Shown here one piece after another: positions 1 to 5,357 of a stretch of 6,460 nucleotides of DNA. The position numbers were made by a program, and so were the translations under genes. The DNA is taken from NCBI GenBank assembly GCA_947628975.1, contig CANRBW010000089.1:1-6460 (forward strand), given 5' to 3'. The notes under the pieces are model-generated. The model did no database searches. It worked only from the letters and a program-made list of their open reading frames with translations, and had not been told where the DNA came from. Position 1 is the first letter of the stretch. Each line of letters starts with the position of its first letter. Source of the stretch: an uncultured Oscillospiraceae bacterium. GTDB taxonomy: Bacteria; Bacillota; Clostridia; Oscillospirales; Oscillospiraceae.

Positions 1-939
1 GTAGTACCCCTGGGCGCCGATCATGGCGGCGTTGTCCCCGCAGAGGGACAGGGGAGGGAGGAAGAGCGAGAACCCCTGGGCGGCGCAGTCCGCCTCCAGC
101 CGGGCCCGGATCCGGGAGTTGGCGGCCACCCCTCCGGCCACGGCGATCTTGGGGCAGCCCACCTCCCTGGCGGCCCGGATCACACGGGGGATCAGGCTGT
201 CGCACACCGCCTGGGAGAAGGAGGCGGCCAGGCCGGGCCGGTCCAGGCGCTCCCCCTTCTGCTGGGCGTTGTGGACCAGGTTGACCACCGCCGTCTTCAG
301 CCCGGAGAAGGACAGGTCCAGGGGGTTGCCCTCCACATGGGCCAGGGGCAGGGGATAGGCCGACGGGTCGCCGCCCTGGGAGAGGTCGTCCAGGGGCTTG
401 CCGCCGGGGTAGGGGAGGCCCAGCACCCGGGCCGCCTTGTCGAAGCACTCCCCGGCGGCGTCGTCCCGGGTGGAGCCCAGCACGTCCATGGCGGTGTAGT
501 CCCGGACGTGGACGATGGCGGTGGTGCCGCCGGAGACGCACAGGCAGAGGAAGGGAGGGGCCAGGTCGGGGTGGGCCAGGTAGAGCGCGGCGATGTGGCC
601 CCGGACGTGGTGGACCGGGACCAGGGGCTTTTGGGCGGCGAAGGCCACCGCCTTGGCGAAGTTGACCCCCACCAGCACCGCCCCGATGAGGCCGGGGGCG
701 TAGGTGACCGCCACGGCGTCGATCTCCCCCAGGGTGAGGCCCGCCTGGGCCAGGGCCCGGTCGGCCAGGGGGACGATGGCCTCCACGTGCTTGCGGGAGG
801 CAATCTCCGGCACCACGCCGCCGTAGAGGGCGTGGAGGTCCACCGAGGAGGCCACCTGGTCGGCGAGGATGTGGCGGCCGTCCCGGACCACGGCGGCGGC
901 GGTCTCGTCGCAGGAGGACTCAAAGGCCAGGAGGTTCAT
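1..939 (-). CDS. tsaD: tRNA N6-adenosine threonylcarbamoyltransferase TsaD (3' end cut by window)
   Basis: TsaD transfers the threonylcarbamoyl group from TC-AMP to A37 of tRNAs reading ANN codons, giving t6A, in the cytoplasm with TsaB and TsaE. The visible 313 residues match the family throughout. The N-terminal ASKHA-fold segment carries ESSCDETAAAVV (residues 7-18). The metal site HHVRGH supplies His111 and His115, and GDN at 301-303 supplies the third ligand, Asp302. Further family blocks are SGGTT (136-140), GECFDKAARVLGLPYPGG (163-180), FSGLKTA (211-217) and VAGGVAANS (267-275). The reading frame is open to base 1; families run about 335-345 residues, so roughly 25 C-terminal residues lie outside the window. 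The ATG at 939 overlaps the rimI stop as ATGA, and a GAGGAGGG ribosome site lies about 6 bases upstream. It is the third gene of a polA-rimI-tsaD series, and no tsaB or tsaE is next to it here. The assignment is essentially certain. Confidence 0.98.
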   Translation of the reverse strand, partial: MNLLAFESSCDETAAAVVRDGRHILADQVASSVDLHALYGGVVPEIASRKHVEAIVPLADRALAQAGLTLGEIDAVAVTYAPGLIGAVLVGVNFAKAVAFAAQKPLVPVHHVRGHIAALYLAHPDLAPPFLCLCVSGGTTAIVHVRDYTAMDVLGSTRDDAAGECFDKAARVLGLPYPGGKPLDDLSQGGDPSAYPLPLAHVEGNPLDLSFSGLKTAVVNLVHNAQQKGERLDRPGLAASFSQAVCDSLIPRVIRAAREVGCPKIAVAGGVAANSRIRARLEADCAAQGFSLFLPPLSLCGDNAAMIGAQGYY

Positions 940-1394
940 TCCGCTCCCTCCTCTTGGAAGGTCCGGGTCATGAGGATGGCGTCCTTGTGGACCTCGGAGT
1001 AGTAGTTGGGCCGGCGGCCCACCTCCGCGAAGCCGTTTTTGGCGTAGAGGGCGATGGCGGGGGCGTTGTCCTCCCGGACCTCCAGGGTGAGGAAGGCCAG
1101 GTGCTCCGCGCCGTAGCGCAGGAAGGAGCCCAGGATGGCCTGGGCCACCCCTTGGCGGCGGAACTCCTTCCGCACCGCCAGCTTTTCCAGGCACCCCTCG
1201 TCCAGGATCACCCCCAGCACCCCGTAGCCCAGCACGAAGCCCTCCTCCGTCTCCGCCACCACCAGGGAGACAGTGGTGTTGTAGAGCTCGCTCTCCCAGC
1301 TGTCCTGGCTCCAGGGGCGGGAAAAGTACTCCCGGTCCAGCTGGGCCACCTGGCGCAGGTGGCTCTTGTCCATGGGGACCAGTTGATAGTTCAT
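936..1394 (-). CDS. rimI: Ribosomal protein S18-alanine N-acetyltransferase RimI (GNAT family)
   Basis: This 152-residue cytoplasmic acetyltransferase has the length and motifs of RimI, which acetylates the N-terminal alanine of ribosomal protein S18 in E. coli using acetyl-CoA; its targets may be wider in other bacteria. The acetyl-CoA pyrophosphate loop is VRKEFRRQGVAQ (residues 74-85, RRQGVA core). The second hallmark is LEVREDNAPAIALYAKNGF (104-122), with Glu105 where the general base lies and Tyr117 as the expected general acid. A GRRPNYY block (126-132) and KDAILM (137-142) complete the RimI signature, as opposed to generic GNAT. I chose ATG 1394 because it overlaps the polA stop as ATGA and has a GGGGGGAGG site about 7 bases upstream. 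A second ATG at codon 8 has no better site, and an upstream extension of the frame would run into polA. Its stop overlaps the tsaD start by 4 bases. Pairing with tsaD is a common bacterial order. Confidence 0.95.
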   Translation of the reverse strand: MNYQLVPMDKSHLRQVAQLDREYFSRPWSQDSWESELYNTTVSLVVAETEEGFVLGYGVLGVILDEGCLEKLAVRKEFRRQGVAQAILGSFLRYGAEHLAFLTLEVREDNAPAIALYAKNGFAEVGRRPNYYSEVHKDAILMTRTFQEEGAE

Positions 1395-4069
1395 CCCTTC
1401 GCCTCCCCCCAGCTCTGTCCGGCGTTGGCGTCGGCCACCAGCGGGACCTTCAGCTCCGCCACCCCAGTCATCTCCCGGGTGAGCAGGGCCTTGACGGCCT
1501 CCACCTCGTCGTCGGGGCACTCCACGATGAGCTCGTCGTGGACCTGGAGGACCAGCCGGCCGGTGAGGCCCTGGTGGGCCAGGGCGTTCCGGACCCGGAT
1601 CATGGCCAGCTTCATCAGGTCCGCCGCCGTGCCCTGGATGGGCATATTCCGGGCCACCCGCTCCCCGAAGGAGCGCAGGTTGAAGTTGGCGCTTTTCAGC
1701 TCCGGCAGCCAGCGGCGGCGGCCGTAGAGGGTGGCGACGAAGCCCTGGGCCCTGGCGGTCTCCACCACCTGGGCCATGTAGTCCCGCACCCCGTGGAAGG
1801 TGTCGAAATAGCGGTCCATATACGCCCTGGCCTCCGGCACGGAGACGTGGATGTCCTGGGACAGGGAGAAGGGGGAGATGCCGTAGACGATGCCGAAGTT
1901 CACCGCCTTGGCCCGGCGGCGCAGTTCCGGGCTCACCTGGTCGGGGGGGACGCCGAAGACCCTGGCGGCGGTGGCGGTGTGGAAGTCCTGGCCGGAGAGG
2001 AACGCCTCCTGCATGGCCTTGTCGTCGGCGATGTGGGCCAGCAGCCGCAGCTCGATCTGGGAGTAGTCCGCGTCCACCAGCTTCCAGCCCTTGGGGGCCA
2101 CCAGCATATACCGCAGCTGGGCCCCCAGCTCGGTGCGGACGGGGATGTTCTGCATATTGGGCTCGGCGGAGCTCAGGCGCCCGGTGGCGGTGACGGTGTT
2201 CTGGAAGGAGGTGTGGATCCGCCCGTCGGAGGCGATGACCTTGCCCAGCCCCTCCACATAGGTGGAGTTGAGCTTGGTCAGCTGGCGGTAGTCCAGCACC
2301 GCGTCCACCAGGGGGACCTGCCCCCGGAGCCTTTCCAGCACCTCGGCGGAGGTGGAGTAGCCGGTCTTGGTCTTCTTCACCGGGGGGATCCCCATCTCCT
2401 CAAAGAGGATCTTGCCCAGCTGCTGGGTGGAGTTGATGTTGAACTCCCGCCCCGCCAGCTGGTAGATGAGCTGTTCGTCCTGGGCGATGCGGGCCTTCAG
2501 CCGGTCGCCGTACCCGGCCAGGGCGGTCTGGTCGATCCGCACCCCGGCCCGCTCCATCTCCGCCAGCACCGGGCAGAGGGGGAGCTCCACCTCCCGGTAG
2601 AGCCGCGCCAGGCCCAGCTGCTCCAGCCGGGGGGACAGCTCCCGGCGGAGGGCGGCCACCAGGGCGGTGTGGCAGACCAGGGCGGCCAGGGCGTCGTCGT
2701 CGCCGCCGGCCAGCAGGGGGCCCGCCTCCGCCTGGAGATACGCCGCCTCCTTGGGCACCTCCTGGCGGAAGTAGGTCAGGGCCAGACGGGACAGCTCGTA
2801 GCTGCCGTCGGTGGGGGCCAGGAGATAGGCGGCCAGGGCGGTGTCGAAGACGAAGCCGCCGGTGGAGAGCCCCTCCCCCAGCAGGGTGTTCATCAGGTCC
2901 TTGACGTTGTGGGAGACCTTCGGGACGGCGGGGGAGAACAGGGCCCGGAGCAGGTCGTTGTAGCGGGGCAGCCGGTCGGCCAGGAGGAGGGCGGTCCGGG
3001 TCCGGCCCTCCTGGTCCCAGGCCACGCACACCCCCGCCAGACCGGGCAGGGCCAGCAGGGCCACCGGCTCCCCGGCGGTCCAGAGGGGCAGCAGGGCCTC
3101 CCACTGGGCGTCCTCGGCGAACACCTGGCGGTCCGCCCCGGCGTCAAAGCCCGCCCCCGCCGCGGGAGCGGCGGAGCCGGGGGAGGAGAGGCCCAGCTTG
3201 TCCAGGAGCTTGGAGAACTCCAGCCGCAGGAACAGCTCCCGCAGGGCGGGGCCGTCCGGCTCCCGGCGCAGGGCGTCCTCCGGCTGGAAGGAGAGGGGCG
3301 CGTCCCGCCGGATGGTGGCCAGGGTGTAGGAGAAGGCCGCGTCCTCCTTGCCCTCGGCCAGCTTTCGCACCATCGCGGGCTTGGCGGGGGTCTGGGGGGC
3401 GGTGAGGACGGCGGGCATCTCCTCGTAGAGGCGCTGGATGGAGCCGTACATCCGGACAAGGCCCATGGCGGTCTTCTCCCCGATGCCCTTGACGCCGGGG
3501 ATGTTGTCGCTGGCGTCCCCCATGAGGGCCTTGAGGTCGATGATGTGGATGGGCTCGAAGCCGTACTCGGCCCGGAAGGCCTCCGGAGTCATGTCCCGGG
3601 TGGTGGTCTGGCCCATGCGGGTGGTCACCAGCTTGACGGTGACGGACTGGTCGATGAGCTGGAGGGAGTCCTTGTCCCCGGTGACCACCACCGTGGTCCA
3701 GCCCCGCTCCGTGTTCCGGGCGGACAGGGTGCCCAGCAGGTCGTCGGCCTCCCAGCCGTCCAGCTCGTAGCGGGGGATGTTCATGGCGTCCAGCACGTCC
3801 TTCAAAATGGGCATCTGGGCGGCCAGGTCGTCGGGCATGGGGTGGCGGGTGGCCTTGTAGCCGGGGTACATCTGGTGGCGGAAGGTGGGGGCCCTGCGGT
3901 CAAAGGTGACGGCCAGGGCGTCGGGGGCCTCCTCGTCCAGGAGCTTGAGGAGGATGTTCAAAAACCCGTAGACGGCGTTGGTGGGGATGCCGTCCCGGGT
4001 GGACAGGGGCCGGACGCCGTAAAACGCCCGGTTGATGATGGAGTTGCCGTCGATGAGCATACATTTCAT
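1391..4069 (-). CDS. polA: DNA polymerase I (5' nuclease plus polymerase; proofreading site decayed)
   Basis: An 892-residue Pol I that fills gaps and removes RNA primers in repair and lagging-strand synthesis. Residues 1 to about 290 form the 5' nuclease. Its acidic metal ligands are visible at Asp7, Glu107/Asp109/Asp110 (WEADD), Asp132/Asp134 (GDKD) and Asp185/Asp188 (GDASDNIPG), followed by the helix-hairpin-helix GVKGIGEKTA. An Ala/Gly-rich linker (about 294-312) leads to a 3'-5' exonuclease-like domain (about 325-485). That domain lacks the acidic DxE of motif I (it reads VALLALPGLAG) and the later catalytic aspartates, so proofreading is probably absent. The polymerase domain (about 490-892) has motif A DYSQIELR with Asp668, motif B RRRAKAVNFGIVYG (717-730; Arg717, Lys721, Phe725, Tyr729) and motif C VHDE (Asp845, Glu846). 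The gene begins ATG AAA TGT ATG. I take the first ATG (4069) because it is nearer the GGGAGGGG site; starting at the fourth codon would lose only three residues. The stop overlaps rimI by 4 bases. Confidence 0.98.
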   Translation of the reverse strand: MKCMLIDGNSIINRAFYGVRPLSTRDGIPTNAVYGFLNILLKLLDEEAPDALAVTFDRRAPTFRHQMYPGYKATRHPMPDDLAAQMPILKDVLDAMNIPRYELDGWEADDLLGTLSARNTERGWTTVVVTGDKDSLQLIDQSVTVKLVTTRMGQTTTRDMTPEAFRAEYGFEPIHIIDLKALMGDASDNIPGVKGIGEKTAMGLVRMYGSIQRLYEEMPAVLTAPQTPAKPAMVRKLAEGKEDAAFSYTLATIRRDAPLSFQPEDALRREPDGPALRELFLRLEFSKLLDKLGLSSPGSAAPAAGAGFDAGADRQVFAEDAQWEALLPLWTAGEPVALLALPGLAGVCVAWDQEGRTRTALLLADRLPRYNDLLRALFSPAVPKVSHNVKDLMNTLLGEGLSTGGFVFDTALAAYLLAPTDGSYELSRLALTYFRQEVPKEAAYLQAEAGPLLAGGDDDALAALVCHTALVAALRRELSPRLEQLGLARLYREVELPLCPVLAEMERAGVRIDQTALAGYGDRLKARIAQDEQLIYQLAGREFNINSTQQLGKILFEEMGIPPVKKTKTGYSTSAEVLERLRGQVPLVDAVLDYRQLTKLNSTYVEGLGKVIASDGRIHTSFQNTVTATGRLSSAEPNMQNIPVRTELGAQLRYMLVAPKGWKLVDADYSQIELRLLAHIADDKAMQEAFLSGQDFHTATAARVFGVPPDQVSPELRRRAKAVNFGIVYGISPFSLSQDIHVSVPEARAYMDRYFDTFHGVRDYMAQVVETARAQGFVATLYGRRRWLPELKSANFNLRSFGERVARNMPIQGTAADLMKLAMIRVRNALAHQGLTGRLVLQVHDELIVECPDDEVEAVKALLTREMTGVAELKVPLVADANAGQSWGEAKG

Positions 4070-4081
4070 AAGGGCGATCCA

Positions 4082-4089
4082 CCCCTCCC
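4082..4089 (-). promoter_or_regulatory. Ribosome binding site of polA, unusually far from the start
   Basis: The minus strand reads GGGAGGGG here, the only strong Shine-Dalgarno match upstream of polA. It leaves 12 bases to the ATG at 4069 and 21 to the alternative ATG at 4060, which favours the upstream start. Spacing in the neighbouring genes is about 5-7 bases, so polA initiation may be comparatively weak, unless the adjoining GTGGA (4078-4082) helps pairing. Confidence 0.55.
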
Positions 4090-4098
4090 AGAGAGATC

Positions 4099-4116
4099 CG
4101 CCGGCGGCCGCCGGCG
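4099..4116. repeat. Perfect 18-bp GC-only palindrome in the polA leader
   Basis: CGCCGGCGGCCGCCGGCG is its own reverse complement. In a transcript it could fold into a 7-bp stem with a 4-base loop. It lies between the terminator hairpin (4120-4145) and the polA ribosome site (4082-4089), about 9 bases from the latter. No U tract follows it on either strand, so it is not itself a classical terminator. It could be a protein-binding dyad, an RNA structure affecting polA translation, or chance in GC-rich DNA. Confidence 0.5.
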
Positions 4117-4119
4117 ATG

Positions 4120-4145
4120 AAAAAGACGGCCTGGGCCGCCTTTTT
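4120..4145 (-). terminator. Rho-independent terminator after the PAP2 gene
   Basis: On the minus strand the transcript reads a 5-A run, the stem GGCGGC, loop CCAG, the stem GCCGTC, then five U. All six stem positions pair, one as a G-U wobble, and the flanking A and U runs can extend the stem by five pairs. It starts 6 bases after the PAP2 stop codon. On the plus strand the same position becomes an A-C mismatch, so the element fits minus-strand transcription better, although a plus-strand U tract also exists. It would end or reduce the DUF4330-PAP2 transcript before polA. Confidence 0.75.
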
Positions 4146-4151
4146 CGCTGT

Positions 4152-4730
4152 CTATGGTGTCTCCTCCGGCCGACGGAGGCGGCGGACCAGCAGGACGGAG
4201 AGATACCACCCCGCCAGCCCGGCCAGGTCGCCCACCACGAAGCCGGCCAGCACGTCGGTGGGGTAGTGGACCCCCACGTAGAGCCGGGACAGGGCCATGA
4301 GCGCAGCCAGGATCACCGCCCCCGCCTTGACCCACCGCCGGCCCAGCCAGGTCCCCGCCCCGTCGCCCCGGAGGAAGGCCAGGGCGAAGGCGAAGGCGGC
4401 GGAGGTGTGGCCGGAGGGGAAGGAGAGGGGGTCCTTTTCCGTCACCAGCGGGACCAGGGCGGGGAAGTCCACCCAGGGCCGGACCCGCTGGACCAGGTGC
4501 TTGAGGAGGACGTTGGTGAAGAGAAGACTGCACAGCAGGGCCAGGGCGGTGGCCAGGCCCAGCCGCCGGGTCCGGGGGAAGAGCAGCAGCGCGGCGGTGA
4601 ACACCACGAACAGCGCCCCGGCGTCCCCCAGACGGGTAAAGGCGGAGACCACGGGGTCAAGGAGGGGGGAGCGCAGCGTCTCCTGGATCCAGAGCAGGAT
4701 CCCCGCCTCCCACGCGCTCAGGGCGGCCAC
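4152..4730 (-). CDS. PAP2-superfamily membrane phosphatase
   Basis: A 192-residue integral membrane protein with the complete PAP2/haloperoxidase-type phosphatase signature. Motif C1 is K-x6-RP (Lys77, Arg84, Pro85), C2 is PSGH (105-108, catalytic His108) and C3 is SR-x5-H-x3-D (Ser148, Arg149, His155, Asp159). Hydrophobic stretches fit about five or six membrane segments (roughly 38-52, 58-76, 109-120, 136-147, 160-184). Bacterial members dephosphorylate lipid phosphates such as undecaprenyl diphosphate (recycling the cell-wall carrier) or phosphatidylglycerol phosphate; the sequence alone does not say which, so no gene symbol is given. The start is a GTG at 4730, 3 bases after the DUF4330 stop, with a GGGAG site overlapping the end of that gene. 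The two are therefore almost surely one transcript. A terminator follows 6 bases after the TAG stop. The position beside a glycosyltransferase and an anchored envelope protein makes a role in carrier-lipid turnover plausible. Confidence 0.92.
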   Translation of the reverse strand: MAALSAWEAGILLWIQETLRSPLLDPVVSAFTRLGDAGALFVVFTAALLLFPRTRRLGLATALALLCSLLFTNVLLKHLVQRVRPWVDFPALVPLVTEKDPLSFPSGHTSAAFAFALAFLRGDGAGTWLGRRWVKAGAVILAALMALSRLYVGVHYPTDVLAGFVVGDLAGLAGWYLSVLLVRRLRRPEETP

Positions 4731-4733
4731 GGC

Positions 4734-5246
4734 TCACTCCCAGTCGCAGGTCATGATGGTGGAGTAGGGGAACTCGAAGTGGGTGGTCTTGAGGATGTGG
4801 GACTTGGCCACCCGCACCTCCTGGGTGCCCACCTTGTTGACGATGGGGTCGTCCACCATGGCCTCCACGGTGAAGGTCAGGTCCAGGCGGTCCGCCTCCT
4901 CGAAGCGGACCATGTGGCCGGTGGAGTCGGGGTTATAGCTGACGTGGGGGACGGCGGTCACCCCGGTGACGTAGGCGGGCAGCAGCTCGCCGTTGGCCAT
5001 CAGCTGGTCCCGGTGGTCCGGGGCCTCGTCCAGGAAGCGCTGGACCTCCCGATAGGTGGCCTCGTCCACCGCCTGGACCTGGGCGGTGTAGGTCAGCTTG
5101 ACGGCGTTGGCGCCCAGGCCGCTGTCGGAGGGGGACAGGAAGCGGACCGCCAGGAAGACCACCGCGGCCACGACGATGATCAGGGCGAGCAGGTCGATGA
5201 GGTTGATCTTCCCGAAAAGCTTTCCCTTTTCGTCTATGAGTTTCAT
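4734..5246 (-). CDS. DUF4330-family single-pass membrane protein of unknown function
   Basis: A 170-residue protein resembling the DUF4330 family of Firmicutes, recognised by the opening MKLIDEKGKLFGKINLIDLL followed by one hydrophobic helix (about residues 16-37). The basic N terminus before the helix suggests an N-in topology, with about 130 residues outside the membrane. The soluble part looks rich in beta strands (for example AVKLTYTAQVQAV, RLDLTFTVEAMV, KVGTQEVRV) and I see no catalytic motif in it. The ATG at 5246 has a GGGAGG site 5 bases upstream and a near-consensus promoter about 50 bases before it; in-frame codons farther upstream do not resemble coding sequence. The biochemical role of the family is not known to me. 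It is the first gene of the minus-strand series, 3 bases from the PAP2 gene, and divergent from a glycosyltransferase, which suggests work at the cell surface. Confidence 0.85.
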   Translation of the reverse strand: MKLIDEKGKLFGKINLIDLLALIIVVAAVVFLAVRFLSPSDSGLGANAVKLTYTAQVQAVDEATYREVQRFLDEAPDHRDQLMANGELLPAYVTGVTAVPHVSYNPDSTGHMVRFEEADRLDLTFTVEAMVDDPIVNKVGTQEVRVAKSHILKTTHFEFPYSTIMTCDWE

Positions 5247-5265
5247 AAGAGCCTCCCGAATATCC

Positions 5266-5287
5266 GGCAGGGCAGAGAAGCCTTGCC
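5266..5287. repeat. Imperfect inverted repeat over the plus-strand -35 box
   Basis: GGCAGGG (5266-5272) and CCTTGCC (5281-5287) form 7-base arms with 6 of 7 Watson-Crick matches around an 8-base spacer. The right arm covers most of the TTGCCA -35 box of the glycosyltransferase promoter. In the minus-strand transcript it would form a hairpin with one A-C mismatch inside the DUF4330 leader. It could be an operator or a leader hairpin; function is unproven. Confidence 0.4.
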
Positions 5288-5311
5288 AAAGTAGTAAATT
5301 CAGTATATAAT
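5283..5311 (+). promoter_or_regulatory. Sigma-A-type promoter for the glycosyltransferase gene
   Basis: The -35 box TTGCCA (5283-5288) and a perfect -10 box TATAAT (5306-5311) are separated by exactly 17 bases. Transcription would begin near 5318, giving a leader of about 40 bases before the GTG at 5358. The surrounding DNA is strikingly AT-rich compared with the rest of the window, which supports a real promoter. Its -10 box shares bases 5306-5307 with the opposite promoter. Confidence 0.82.
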
Positions 5312-5330
5312 AATTTGTAACGTCTTTCAA
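5302..5330 (-). promoter_or_regulatory. Sigma-A-type promoter for the DUF4330-PAP2 transcript
   Basis: Read on the minus strand, the -35 box is TTGAAA (5330-5325) and the -10 box is TATACT (5307-5302), with a 17-base spacer. Transcription would begin near 5295, about 50 bases before the ATG at 5246. It overlaps the divergent promoter so closely that two RNA polymerases could hardly occupy both at once. Confidence 0.82.
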
Positions 5331-5336
5331 GACTTT
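5319..5336. repeat. Dyad over the minus-strand -35 box (candidate operator)
   Basis: GTCTT-TC-AAGAC (5322-5333) has perfect 5-base arms around a 2-base centre. After one mismatch, AA and TT pair again on the outside (5319-5320 and 5335-5336). It covers the TTGAAA box of the minus promoter and lies just downstream of the expected plus-strand start, so a protein bound here could affect both directions. The short stem followed by seven T (5334-5340) is too weak to call a terminator. Confidence 0.4.
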
Positions 5337-5357
5337 TTTTCCGAGGGGGGAGAGGCC

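Noticed and set aside
271..1002. Open frame of 243 codons on the plus strand across tsaD and the rimI end, and a similar 257-codon frame at 954-1727.
   Set aside because: Both are antisense to well-recognised genes, with biased Gly/Val/His/Gln composition and no family resemblance.
1538..4120. A very long open frame of 860 codons on the plus strand, antisense to polA.
   Set aside because: Its product is a low-complexity mix rich in Gly, Val, His, Gln and Leu with no recognisable domain. This is the usual mirror of a GC-rich gene whose codons mostly end in G or C. polA on the opposite strand matches its family over its whole length.
4032..5294. Plus-strand open frame of 420 codons across PAP2 and DUF4330.
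   Set aside because: It is antisense to two genes with clear motifs, and its product is Gly/Gln/His-rich without any domain.
5322..5340. Short stem followed by seven T in the glycosyltransferase leader, considered as a leader terminator or attenuator.
   Set aside because: The stem is only 4 bp with a TTCA loop, too weak to terminate, and it coincides with the -35 box of the minus promoter, which explains the sequence better.
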